Shown piece by piece: positions 24,386 through 32,874 of a DNA stretch of 64,000 nt. The stretch comes from Acidobacteriota bacterium. GTDB taxonomy: Bacteria; Acidobacteriota; Terriglobia; Terriglobales; Acidobacteriaceae. The notes below the pieces were generated by a model that saw only the letters and a list, made by a program, of their open reading frames with translations, did not search any database and was not told where the DNA came from. Every line of letters starts with the position of its first letter. The first letter of the stretch is position 1. The DNA lies in NCBI GenBank assembly GCA_013289795.1, contig JABCZH010000002.1, positions 186,001 through 250,000 on the forward strand, written 5' to 3'. Made by a program: the position numbers and the translations under genes.

Positions 24386-27334
24386 ATGGCGCTAGTCCCA
24401 GGTACAAAACTCGGGCCGTACGAAATTGTTGCGCTGCTCGGCGCCGGTGGTATGGGGGAGGTGTATCGCGCGCGCGACATGAGGCTGCAGCGCACGGTGG
24501 CGATCAAGATCCTGCCTGCTCATTTATCTTCCAACCCGGAGTTGCATGCGCGCTTCGAGCAGGAAGCGAAGGCCATTTCCGGGCTGCAACATCCCAACAT
24601 CTGCGTGGTCCATGACGTCGGTTCACAAGATGGCATCGACTTCATGGTCATGGAGCATGTTGCCGGGAAAACCCTGGACAAGTTGATTCCTTCCGGTGGA
24701 CTGGAAACGGACTTCGCGACCAGGTACGCCGCACAAATCGCAGATGCCCTGGCGCACGCGCATGCCGCCGGTATCGTGCACCGCGACCTGAAACCTGCAA
24801 ACATCATGGTGGATGAGACCGGGCTGGTCAAAGTACTGGACTTCGGGCTGGCCAAACTTGCCGAGCCAGAGTCTGGGATGAGTCAGGCGATGACGATGGC
24901 GACGACACCCGGAATGATCGTGGGCACGGTCGCGTACATGTCCCCGGAGCAGGCGGAAGGCAAAGCGATTGACGCACATAGCGATGTCTTCTCCTTCGGT
25001 TCGGTGCTCTACGAGATGCTAACTGGCCGGAGAGCTTTCGAGGGGCAATCGAGTGCTGCGCTGCTTTCGGCGATCACGCGGGACGATCCGAAGCCGTTGA
25101 CTGAAATCAAACGTGATATCCCGGCGGAGGTTCGCCGGATCGTTTCTCGCTGCCTCGCGAAGGGCCCTGCGTCGCGATACGCTTCCGGCGCCGAACTCGC
25201 ACACGAACTGAGGCAATGTCGCGACCTGCTATTTCCTCAGTCCGGTGCCGTGCTAAGTCCTGCTCGGCTTGCGAGAGAGGTGCAGCGCCCCCGAGTACTG
25301 GTTCCACTTCTGCTGACCGTCATCATGCTTGGTTTGGCGGTGACTTGGCTGGTCAGGCGCTCTCGCGATGCCCGCTGGGCACGCGACGTGGCTTTGCCTC
25401 AGATCTCACAACTGGCGGATCAAGGGAAATTTGGTGAGGCCTACTCGGTCGCCGTAGAGGCTGAGAAGTCGATCCCGGGTGATCTCGCGCTGGCGAAGCT
25501 GTGGCCGGTGATTTCCCATCAACTCTCGCTGGAGACGACACCGCCCGGCGCGGATGTCTACCGCAAAGACTACGTCGATACCGGCGCAGCCTGGGAATCG
25601 GTAGGAAAGACTCCGCTAAAGAATGTCCGACAGCCGCGCGGGATGTTCGTGTGGAAGCTTGAGAAACCTGGGTTCGGCACGGTTTTGCGGACGACGGTAG
25701 CCCTGTTTCCCCGGAATGCCACCGGAGAGCCGGGGGAGGGGAGCGTGGCTCTTGACGAGATAGGAAAAATTCCACCGGGGATGGTAAGGGTCTCGCCGGG
25801 CAAATACTCCAAAACGCTATACATTCCCGGCTACGAAGGAATGCCTGAGTTGGCGTTGAAGGATTATTGGGTCGACCAGTACGAAGTGACCAACCACCAG
25901 TTTAAGGCGTTTGTGGATCAGGGGGGATATCAAAAGCACGAGTATTGGAAAATCGATTTCCGGCGGGACGGAAAACCTCTCTCGTGGGACGATGCGATGG
26001 CGCTGTTTCGCGATAGCGCCGGGCGGCCGGGGCCCAAGGACTGGATACAAGGTGAATACGCGAAAGGGCAGGACGACTTCCCTGTGACCGGTATCAGCTG
26101 GTATGAAGCGGCAGCCTATGCGGAGTTTGCCGGCAAGAGTCTGCCGACCATCTATCACTGGAACCGGGCTGCGGGACCCTTTTCCGCGTCTTTCATTGTG
26201 CCCGCAAGCAACTTCGGCGGCTCGGGGGTTTTGCCGGTCGGGAGCAAGCCAGGCATGAGTCCGTGGGGCAACTACGACATGGCGGGCAATGTGAAGGAGT
26301 GGATCTGGACGGAGGCACAGTCAGAGAAGCGTTATGTCCTCGGCGGAGCCTGGGACGAACCCACTTATATGTTCATTGATCCCGACGCGCAGTCTCCGTT
26401 TCTTCGCGCATCGAATGTAGGGTTCCGTTGTGTCAAATACATCGAACCGGAATCGATTCCCAAGATCGCTACCGATCCAATGCCTACGCCGCGGCGTGAT
26501 TTATCCAAAGAAAAGCCCGCCTCCGACCTGTTATACCAGGCCTATCTGGGCCAGTACTCCTATGACAAGACGGCGCTGAACGCTTCGGTAGAACCTTTTG
26601 GCCAGGACGAAGAAGATTGGAAAGCGGAGAGAATCACTTATACGGCCGGGTATGGAAATGAACGCGCGGTAGCCTATCTGTTTCTGCCGAAGAAAGCGAA
26701 GCCGCCATTCCAGACAGTCGTCTTCTTTCCGGGATCGAACGCACTCCAGCTACGGAAGTTCACGCTTTACACCACCGCAGCTCTGGATGCCATTTTGCGG
26801 AGCGGGCGCGCTGTACTGTACCCCGTCTACAAGAGCACGTATGAACGAGGCGATGGAATGGAATCTGATGTGCCGGACATGACCAGCACATGGCGGGACC
26901 ACGTGATCATGTGGGTCAAAGATGTCTCGCGGGCCATCGACTACGCTGAGACGCGCCCTGAACTGGATCACACCAAATTGGCGTACTACGGCTATAGCTG
27001 GGGCGCGGCCGAGGGAGGCTTGGTACCGGCGATAGAACCAAGGATCAAGGTTTGCGTCCTGGCGCTGGGCGGGCTCGAGTTCCAGCGCTCGCTGCCCGAA
27101 GTCGAGCCCATTAACTTTGTGTCTCGGGTGAAGCAGCCGGTTCTGATGCTGAATGGACGCTATGATTTCTTTTTTCCCGTGGAATCGAACCAGGAACCGT
27201 TCTACCAGTTGCTCGGATCAAGGAAAGACCAGAAGAAACACATACTCTACGACAGCGGCCACAACATTCCCCGCAATGAACTCATCAAGGAAACACTCAA
27301 CTGGCTGGATCAGTACTTGGGGCCGGTGAATTAG
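24386..27334 (+). CDS. Ser/Thr kinase - PEGA - FGE-sulfatase-like - alpha/beta hydrolase fusion
   Basis: 982 residues with four parts. (1) A Hanks-type kinase, residues 12-275: GAGGMGEVYRA, Lys41, catalytic HRDLKPAN (132-139), DFGLAK (152-157), MSPEQAEG. (2) A membrane helix at about 304-325, then a PEGA-like stretch (LETTPPGADVYRKDY, KLEKPGFGTVLR). (3) A formylglycine-generating-enzyme-like domain at about 460-690 (DYWVDQYEVTNHQFKAFV, GISWYEAAAYAEFAGKSLPT, YDMAGNVKEWIWTE, LGGAWDEP, NVGFRCVKY). I do not see the FGE catalytic cysteine pair, so oxidation of a sulfatase cysteine is unlikely. (4) A dienelactone-hydrolase-like alpha/beta hydrolase with nucleophile Ser871 (GYSWGAAEGG), an Asp after RYDFFFP and a C-terminal His (DSGHNIPRN). 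Topology puts the kinase in the cytoplasm and the rest outside. The gene is single and divergent from the TonB receptor. Confidence 0.93.
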   Translation: MALVPGTKLGPYEIVALLGAGGMGEVYRARDMRLQRTVAIKILPAHLSSNPELHARFEQEAKAISGLQHPNICVVHDVGSQDGIDFMVMEHVAGKTLDKLIPSGGLETDFATRYAAQIADALAHAHAAGIVHRDLKPANIMVDETGLVKVLDFGLAKLAEPESGMSQAMTMATTPGMIVGTVAYMSPEQAEGKAIDAHSDVFSFGSVLYEMLTGRRAFEGQSSAALLSAITRDDPKPLTEIKRDIPAEVRRIVSRCLAKGPASRYASGAELAHELRQCRDLLFPQSGAVLSPARLAREVQRPRVLVPLLLTVIMLGLAVTWLVRRSRDARWARDVALPQISQLADQGKFGEAYSVAVEAEKSIPGDLALAKLWPVISHQLSLETTPPGADVYRKDYVDTGAAWESVGKTPLKNVRQPRGMFVWKLEKPGFGTVLRTTVALFPRNATGEPGEGSVALDEIGKIPPGMVRVSPGKYSKTLYIPGYEGMPELALKDYWVDQYEVTNHQFKAFVDQGGYQKHEYWKIDFRRDGKPLSWDDAMALFRDSAGRPGPKDWIQGEYAKGQDDFPVTGISWYEAAAYAEFAGKSLPTIYHWNRAAGPFSASFIVPASNFGGSGVLPVGSKPGMSPWGNYDMAGNVKEWIWTEAQSEKRYVLGGAWDEPTYMFIDPDAQSPFLRASNVGFRCVKYIEPESIPKIATDPMPTPRRDLSKEKPASDLLYQAYLGQYSYDKTALNASVEPFGQDEEDWKAERITYTAGYGNERAVAYLFLPKKAKPPFQTVVFFPGSNALQLRKFTLYTTAALDAILRSGRAVLYPVYKSTYERGDGMESDVPDMTSTWRDHVIMWVKDVSRAIDYAETRPELDHTKLAYYGYSWGAAEGGLVPAIEPRIKVCVLALGGLEFQRSLPEVEPINFVSRVKQPVLMLNGRYDFFFPVESNQEPFYQLLGSRKDQKKHILYDSGHNIPRNELIKETLNWLDQYLGPVN

Positions 27335-27351
27335 ATTCTTGTCTCGCGCTT

Positions 27352-28545
27352 CTACCGCTCTACCGCCATTGCCACAGCGTTGCCTCCACCGAGGCAAAGA
27401 GCCGCGATCCCGCGATGCACATCGCGGCGAATCATTTCGTAAATCAATGTGACCAGGACGCGCGCGCCGCTAGCGCCGATGGGATGGCCGATGGCGACCG
27501 CGCCGCCGTTCACATTCACCTTGTTAGGATCGAGACCGAGCTCGCGCATCACACCAAGAGCCTGCACCGAGAAAGCTTCGTTTAATTCGTAGAGATCGAC
27601 GTCTTCGTTCTTCCAACCAGTCTTCTCCCATATCGTGCGCACAGCGCCAACCGGAGCCATCATCACCCAACGGGGTTCGACGCCGCTGGTGGCTTGGGCC
27701 ACGATGCGGACCATGGGTTTCGCGCCCAATTCTTTGGCGCGGGTCGCACTGGTGACTACAACGGCGGCCGCGCCATCGTTCACTCCGGGCGCATTGCCCG
27801 CGGTGACGGTGCCGTCTTTCTTGAAGGCGGGCTTGAGGGAACGCAGGATTTCGATAGTGGTGTCTTCCCGCGGGGATTCATCCTTGTCAAAGATCACCGG
27901 GGCTTCGCCTTTCTTCTTCGCGGGCAGCTCCACGGGAACGATCTGCGATTTGAAGCGGCACTCCTTAATTGCGGATACTGCTTTGCGGTGCGAGTTCACA
28001 GCGAACTGATCCTGCTCTTCACGAGTGATGCCGTACTTCTCGGCGACGTTCTCGCCGGTGACGCCCATGTGGTAGTTGTTATAAATATCCCAGAGGCCAT
28101 CGTTGACCATGGAATCGATGACCTGCGCGTTGCCGAGGCGATATCCCTTGCGCGCCTGCGGCAAAAGATAAGGCGCGTTGGTCATGGACTCCATTCCGCC
28201 CGCAACCACGATGGAACCGTTTCCGGTTTGAATGGCTTGCGCTGCGAGCGCGACGGCTTTGAGTCCGGAGCCACAAACCTTGTTTATAGTCATGGCACCC
28301 ACTTCAGGCGCGAGACCTCCGAAGATGGCGGCCTGGCGGGCGGGATTCTGTCCGAGCCCCGCGGAAATCACGTTGCCCATGATGCATTCGTCCACTTGCT
28401 TGGGATCAAGGTTGGCGCGTTTGACTGCCTCACGCACTGCGATCGCACCAATTTGAGGAGCGGGCAGATCGGAGAGGCTTCCTTGAAATTTTCCCACCGG
28501 GGTGCGACAACCGGAAATGATAACAACATCGTCGAAAGCGGCCAT
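27352..28545 (-). CDS. Acetyl-CoA acetyltransferase (thiolase)
   Basis: 397 residues, full length. [19 protein letters not shown] starts the fold; [16 protein letters not shown] carries the acyl-accepting Cys (about residue 90), and [21 protein letters not shown] and [12 protein letters not shown] hold the catalytic His and second Cys. The enzyme condenses two acetyl-CoA or cleaves acetoacetyl-CoA, serving in fatty or branched acyl breakdown or polymer synthesis. AGGAG lies 7 bp before the ATG. It is convergent with the kinase fusion gene; no other beta-oxidation gene adjoins. Confidence 0.95.
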   Translation of the reverse strand: MAAFDDVVIISGCRTPVGKFQGSLSDLPAPQIGAIAVREAVKRANLDPKQVDECIMGNVISAGLGQNPARQAAIFGGLAPEVGAMTINKVCGSGLKAVALAAQAIQTGNGSIVVAGGMESMTNAPYLLPQARKGYRLGNAQVIDSMVNDGLWDIYNNYHMGVTGENVAEKYGITREEQDQFAVNSHRKAVSAIKECRFKSQIVPVELPAKKKGEAPVIFDKDESPREDTTIEILRSLKPAFKKDGTVTAGNAPGVNDGAAAVVVTSATRAKELGAKPMVRIVAQATSGVEPRWVMMAPVGAVRTIWEKTGWKNEDVDLYELNEAFSVQALGVMRELGLDPNKVNVNGGAVAIGHPIGASGARVLVTLIYEMIRRDVHRGIAALCLGGGNAVAMAVER

Positions 28546-28707
28546 ATGAGTGCTCCTGCGAGTATTTGTGCCTGTCAGATTATAGATGCGTGACGTGAGA
28601 AAAAGTTGAATTTATCGGGAGGCGAGCGCGAGCCTCGACAAACATCCTTGCCATGAAATGGTGCGCGAAGAAAGCGGCGTCGCGCGATGTCGGTGTCGCT
28701 GTTCGCG

Positions 28708-28762
28708 AAGAAAATTTCTTTCTATCGACACTCGCAGCGACTCTCACGCGCGAAATTTTCTT
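28708..28762. repeat. Inverted repeat in the 28.5-28.9 kb intergenic region
   Basis: AAGAAAATTTC (28708-28718) and its complement GAAATTTTCTT (28752-28762) are exact 11-bp arms 33 bp apart. They lie in the ~370-bp non-coding stretch between the thiolase start and the micro-gene, about 60 bp upstream of that gene's promoter. Nothing else is recognised in the stretch from 28546 to 28800. Confidence 0.55.
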
Positions 28763-28809
28763 TCGGATCGCAGTCGGGTGACTTTGGTGTAGTGGTCGAA
28801 TGCGGAAAT

Positions 28810-28853
28810 GATGTCATTTTTTTCTTGACATCACTTTTCAATGACTCTAGATT
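28810..28853 (+). promoter_or_regulatory. Promoter and operator-like repeat of the micro-gene
   Basis: TTGACA (28825-28830), a 17-bp spacer and TAGATT (28848-28853) form a strong sigma-70 promoter. A perfect inverted repeat GATGTCA-N9-TGACATC (28810-28832) covers the -35 box and could be an operator. Transcription should begin near 28860. Confidence 0.72.
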
Positions 28854-28915
28854 TCAATCAGTCGCAGCAAACGATCGTTGCGAATCCATGAACAATGGAA
28901 AGGGAGAATAGTTAA

Positions 28916-28963
28916 ATGGCAACCAAGAAGAAAGCAAAGAAGGCTGGCAAGAAGAAACACTAA
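28916..28963 (+). CDS. 15-residue lysine-rich micro-protein
   Basis: The open frame MATKKKAKKAGKKKH is 15 codons, nine of them lysine. AGGGAGA lies 9 bp before the ATG; a consensus promoter stands about 55 nt upstream of the leader's end and a strong terminator follows 24 bp after the stop, so a transcript of about 155 nt holds just this frame. The composition resembles the lysine/alanine-rich tails of histone-H1-like and other nucleic-acid-binding proteins, so RNA or DNA binding is a guess. I know no named family. The same transcript could also work as a small RNA. Confidence 0.6.
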   Translation: MATKKKAKKAGKKKH

Positions 28964-28987
28964 GCCTTCACTCAAGGCAAAAAGCAA

Positions 28988-29018
28988 AGGGGACGCGGAA
29001 AGCGTCCCCTAAGTTTTT
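28988..29018 (+). terminator. Rho-independent terminator of the micro-gene
   Basis: A perfect 9-bp stem AGGGGACGC/GCGTCCCCT with a GGAAA loop is followed by AAGTTTTT. It starts 24 bp after the 15-codon frame. Confidence 0.9.
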
Positions 29019-29065
29019 GCGGGAGAAATATTGTCCCCACGGTTGAAACCCCAGTCGTTCGATTT

Positions 29066-32059
29066 CTACGAGCTTCCTGACAGCCGCTTCTCGGTTGCAG
29101 GACACAACACCCGATAGGCGCAAAAACGGCAGCTGAAGCTGGGTTTGGCGTCAAACTTCCCTTCTGCAATGTTTTGTGCCACGTCTTCCACCCTGGCCTT
29201 GGCCGCCTGAAGCTGAGTTTCATTGCGGTGGGTAAGGACGGAAGTGTTCTCACTCAGATTGTAGAAAGCCAGATGATCGGCGCGGTATCCCCACTTCGTC
29301 TGGGCAGCGAGGGCGTAGATCGAAAGCTGCAGGCTCTCGTCCGCGTCCTCCTGCGACAGCGGCTTGCCGGTCTTGTAGTCGGTGATGACGACGCGTCCGT
29401 CGGGTAGCTTGTCGACGCGATCGATCCGCCCGGCGATCGTAGTTGCACCGACTTTCACCTCGAAGAATTCCTCGGTGTGCAACACTTCCGGCATTTCACC
29501 CCGGCGGCCAACGGCCAGGAATTCCTTGAGCTGCTCGATCCCCTGCTGTAGATAGAGATCGTGTTGATAGGCGTCTTGAATCCTAGCGTCAGCCAGGTCG
29601 GTGCCGAACAGGTCGAGCAGCGACTCTTCCGTCATGGGACGGCCCTGCCGGACAGAATCGTAGTAAGCCCGCAGCACACGGTGCATAGTTCCACCGTATT
29701 GCATGGCGGCGGGGACCTCTCCAGGAATCCGCCACTCGCGATCGAGCTTGAACTGGAGCGGACAGGTTTCGTAGGTCTGCACTGCACTGGCGCTGAGGCG
29801 GGCGCTCAGATCAGAGACCGGCGACAGGGCGACCCAGGCGGCCACACCCACCGGTGGCGGACTCGCCTGCGCGAAGATGTCGGGCTGGAAACCACGGGGC
29901 TGGCGCTGGCGCAAATAGCGACGTAGTCCGGGGTCCTTGAGAAGGGGCCGCAGGTAGCCGGCGGGCGTGGGATCCGTTTTGCCCGTTCCTCCTTTGGCAT
30001 AAATCGTAAGCGAGTCGCGGGCACGAGTCATGGCCACGTAAAACAGGCGTCGCTCTTCTTGCTCATGAAGGGTTTTGTCGTCTTCTGGTACCAGCGACTC
30101 GGGATCGCGGAGTTCGCGGGGAAATTCCACCAGCGACTCCTTGTATGACGCGGGGAACGAGGGAGAATTGGCGCGGAGAATGGCAACGTGGTCGAACTCG
30201 AGCCCTTTGGCAGTGTGGGCGGTCATGAGGCGGACGGCGTCAACTTCGGGCGATGACATGGGAACGGCGCCACCCGCTTCGCGGAAGTAATCGAGATACT
30301 CGAGCAGTTCGGAAATCTGGCCGGTGGTGGTGATGGGCTTCTCTTCCCACCGGCGAACAAAGTCGAGGATGGCAGCCAGAGCGGGCGAAGTGCGATCGAA
30401 CCTGAAGCTGCGTACGATGATCTCGACCGCGGCGCGCCCCTTGGCATTGGTCCTGGTGATTTCATCCCGTACTTGCTGGATCGAGTCGAGCACGGCTGTG
30501 CCCCCCGGAATTTTCTCTAAGACGTCGCCGACACCGCCGGTCTCCTGGTTTCGCGGCAACGCACGAATTCCTGCGCGCAGTTTTTCGGGGTCGATGGTGA
30601 ACTGAGGCAATGCGGCTACGCGGAACAAACTGGCATCGTCTCTCACGGAAACGACTGCACCCAAGCTGGCGAACAGATCGCGGGCCTGAGGAGTGTCCAT
30701 CACATCCATGTTCTCGATGGAGAAAGGGATTCTCTGCTCAACCAGTTCAGCCGCCAGATCGTCGCGATGAAGATGCTGGCGATAGAGAACCGCGAGGTCT
30801 TTCCAGTCACAACGGGATTCGCGGCGACGCTGGCGGAGCAACGTGGCGACGTCCGAACACTCGAGGTCGCGGTCTTTGGGTCCCAGGATCACGGCTTCGA
30901 CGGGAAGGCTGGGCACAGTCTTGCCAGCGTGGGCAGCGTCTTCCTCACGAGCTGAGGTCAGCGGCGCGCGCTGAAAGCGAGCACCACCCGGACTGCTGGA
31001 AACGAAGTCAGGGTTCTTCGCGATGAGAGCGTGGGCGGTCTTCAAGATGGGCGTGGTGGAGCGGCGGTTCTTTTCCAGAGCGACGATCCTGGCTGCGGGG
31101 AAGTTGTGCTGAAAAAGAGAAAACGCCGCGCTGGAAGCGCCGCGAAAACGGTAGATGGCCTGGTCGGGATCGCCGACGGCGAAAACGTTCTGGTCGTCGC
31201 CCGCCAGGTTCTGCAGGATTTTGACTTGGGCAAAGTTGGCGTCCTGAAATTCGTCCACCAGAATGAAGCGAGCATGTTCCTTTTCACGCGCGAGCAGCGC
31301 TGGGTCGTCGCACAGCAAATCGTGAGCGCGTGTGATCATGTGGCCAAAGGTGCCGAGATTCTGTTCGCGAAGCATGACCTCGACCTGGGTGAACACACGG
31401 GAAATCTCGCGGCAGCGGCCCAGGACTTCCTCGTCGGTGAGGGCTCCTGCCTCTTTGGATTTCGCCACGCGCGGGATAGGCAATTCTCCGCGCTCCACCT
31501 GCTGAACATACTGCACATACCTTTCCGGGCCCACCAGTTCGTCCTGACAGCGGCGCATGAAGTCGAGAAGGTCGTGCAGGAACTTGCCGACATTGGCTGG
31601 GATCACGAAATGCTTCAGGTTTAGGTCGCGGAGCCTTTTTCGCAGGAAAATCCATTGATCGTAGTCATCGAGCACGCCAAACTGCCTGCCGTTGCGAATC
31701 AGCAGGTTGTTGCAGTAGGCATGAAAGGTGGCCACTTGCGAGTCTTTGGCCTTACTGCCGAGCTCGGCTTGCAGCCGTTCGCGCATTTCCGCAGCGGCAT
31801 TGTCGGTGTAAGTGAGGGCAAGGATTTCCTCAGGCCGGGCGTGTCCTCCCTGGACTAGTTGCGCGATGCGTCGGATCAAGACGGTAGTTTTGCCGGTGCC
31901 AGCGCCGGCAATGACCAGCAAAGGGCCGTGCGGATGATTGATGGCCTCGCGCTGGCGGTCGTCAGGCTCGAAGGTGGGTGCGGGGATGCGTTTTGACAGC
32001 GCCACTGGGCAGGAGGATATCAGAGTTCGCCGACAGGATGTTCGTGGGTTTCGCGGCAT
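29066..32059 (-). CDS. UvrD/PcrA-like helicase fused to an AddB-type PD-(D/E)XK nuclease
   Basis: 997 residues from an ATG; a GTG at 32005 would remove 18 residues and is also possible, as neither start has a good Shine-Dalgarno. The superfamily 1 helicase shows Q-motif DDRQREAINHP, Walker A VIAGAGTGKTTVLIRRI, ALTYTDNAAAEMRERL, FILVDEFQDANFAQVKIL, VGDPDQAIYRFRGAS and LMTAHTAKGLEFDHVAI. The last ~230 residues are a RecB-type nuclease (YETCPLQFKLD, RIDRVDKLPDGRVVITDYKTGKPLS) with CRFCAYRVLC. The Cys in YETC plus these three give the four-cysteine iron-sulfur set of AddB/AdnAB-type nucleases. It probably resects DNA ends in double-strand break repair. No AddA/AdnA partner is adjacent. Confidence 0.92.
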   Translation of the reverse strand: MPRNPRTSCRRTLISSCPVALSKRIPAPTFEPDDRQREAINHPHGPLLVIAGAGTGKTTVLIRRIAQLVQGGHARPEEILALTYTDNAAAEMRERLQAELGSKAKDSQVATFHAYCNNLLIRNGRQFGVLDDYDQWIFLRKRLRDLNLKHFVIPANVGKFLHDLLDFMRRCQDELVGPERYVQYVQQVERGELPIPRVAKSKEAGALTDEEVLGRCREISRVFTQVEVMLREQNLGTFGHMITRAHDLLCDDPALLAREKEHARFILVDEFQDANFAQVKILQNLAGDDQNVFAVGDPDQAIYRFRGASSAAFSLFQHNFPAARIVALEKNRRSTTPILKTAHALIAKNPDFVSSSPGGARFQRAPLTSAREEDAAHAGKTVPSLPVEAVILGPKDRDLECSDVATLLRQRRRESRCDWKDLAVLYRQHLHRDDLAAELVEQRIPFSIENMDVMDTPQARDLFASLGAVVSVRDDASLFRVAALPQFTIDPEKLRAGIRALPRNQETGGVGDVLEKIPGGTAVLDSIQQVRDEITRTNAKGRAAVEIIVRSFRFDRTSPALAAILDFVRRWEEKPITTTGQISELLEYLDYFREAGGAVPMSSPEVDAVRLMTAHTAKGLEFDHVAILRANSPSFPASYKESLVEFPRELRDPESLVPEDDKTLHEQEERRLFYVAMTRARDSLTIYAKGGTGKTDPTPAGYLRPLLKDPGLRRYLRQRQPRGFQPDIFAQASPPPVGVAAWVALSPVSDLSARLSASAVQTYETCPLQFKLDREWRIPGEVPAAMQYGGTMHRVLRAYYDSVRQGRPMTEESLLDLFGTDLADARIQDAYQHDLYLQQGIEQLKEFLAVGRRGEMPEVLHTEEFFEVKVGATTIAGRIDRVDKLPDGRVVITDYKTGKPLSQEDADESLQLSIYALAAQTKWGYRADHLAFYNLSENTSVLTHRNETQLQAAKARVEDVAQNIAEGKFDAKPSFSCRFCAYRVLCPATEKRLSGSS

Positions 32060-32097
32060 TCAACCACGGAGGGCCCAGAGGGAAGGCTCGATGTTTC

Positions 32098-32808
32098 TTA
32101 CCGCCGAAGCTCGGAGAGCACAACTGCCAAGGCTGCGATGGCTGCGGTCTCGGCGCGAAGGATGGTATCGCCAAGAGACGCCGACAACCATCCAGCGTCG
32201 CGGAACTGGTCTAACTCTGGCTCCGTCCACCCGCCCTCGGGGCCGAGAGCGAGGACAATGTCGGACGCTGCTGACTGAAGAGCGTCTATCAGCATGAGGC
32301 CTTTTTCTGACTCCGAGAGCAGAATGCGGACGCTCCCCTGCAACGCAAGTGCGTCCTTGAGCTTGATCGGTTGAAATACCTCGGGAGGCGAGACCCGGCG
32401 GGACTGCTCGGCTGCCTGGCGGACGATTCGCTGCCAGCGTTCAACGCGCTTGGCTGCGACGGCGGCCAAATGAGACTCGGTGCGGCTGGCGATTACCGGA
32501 ACAATGCGTGCCACGCCAAGCTCGGTGCACTTTTCGATTGCCCACTCGATGCGGTCGAACTTGAAGACGGAGAGTGCCAGGGTGACGTGCGGAGGACTGG
32601 GGACCGGAATGACTTCACCCAACTCTAATTCCACACGATCCGTCTGGATGCGGGTGATGCGCCCACGACGAACTTCGTCGCCGGCAGCGATGTCGAATTC
32701 CTGGCCAACCTGTGCGCGGAGCACCCGGGACAAGTGCTCGGCATGGGATCCGACGAGGCTCGCGTGATTCCCAGAAACTTCGTCGGCGATCCAGCGGCGT
32801 CGGGTCAT
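32098..32808 (-). CDS. rsmE: 16S rRNA (uracil1498-N3)-methyltransferase
   Basis: 236 residues. The N-terminal PUA-like RNA-binding domain (RRRWIADEVSGNHASLVGSHAEHLSRVLRAQVGQEFDI) and the SPOUT knotted methyltransferase domain (VARIVPVIASRTESHL, WQRIVRQAAEQSRRVSPPEV, VLALGPEGGWTEPELDQFRDAGW, SLGDTILRAETAAIAAL) are both clear. The enzyme uses S-adenosylmethionine to methylate U1498 of 16S rRNA in the assembled small subunit. It sits between the chaperone operon and the helicase gene on the same strand; a CACAGAG repeat separates it from dnaJ. Confidence 0.95.
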   Translation of the reverse strand: MTRRRWIADEVSGNHASLVGSHAEHLSRVLRAQVGQEFDIAAGDEVRRGRITRIQTDRVELELGEVIPVPSPPHVTLALSVFKFDRIEWAIEKCTELGVARIVPVIASRTESHLAAVAAKRVERWQRIVRQAAEQSRRVSPPEVFQPIKLKDALALQGSVRILLSESEKGLMLIDALQSAASDIVLALGPEGGWTEPELDQFRDAGWLSASLGDTILRAETAAIAALAVVLSELRR

Positions 32809-32819
32809 GTTCTAAGGCC

Positions 32820-32848
32820 TAACCACAGAGGGCACAGAGTACATAGCG
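32820..32848. repeat. CACAGAG-type degenerate intergenic repeat
   Basis: ACCACAGAGGGCACAGAGTA fills most of the short gap between dnaJ and rsmE. Related copies are near 15905, 32055 and 41999. Confidence 0.5.
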
Positions 32849-32874
32849 GAAAGCCGCTACACAAGCTGGGTGTT

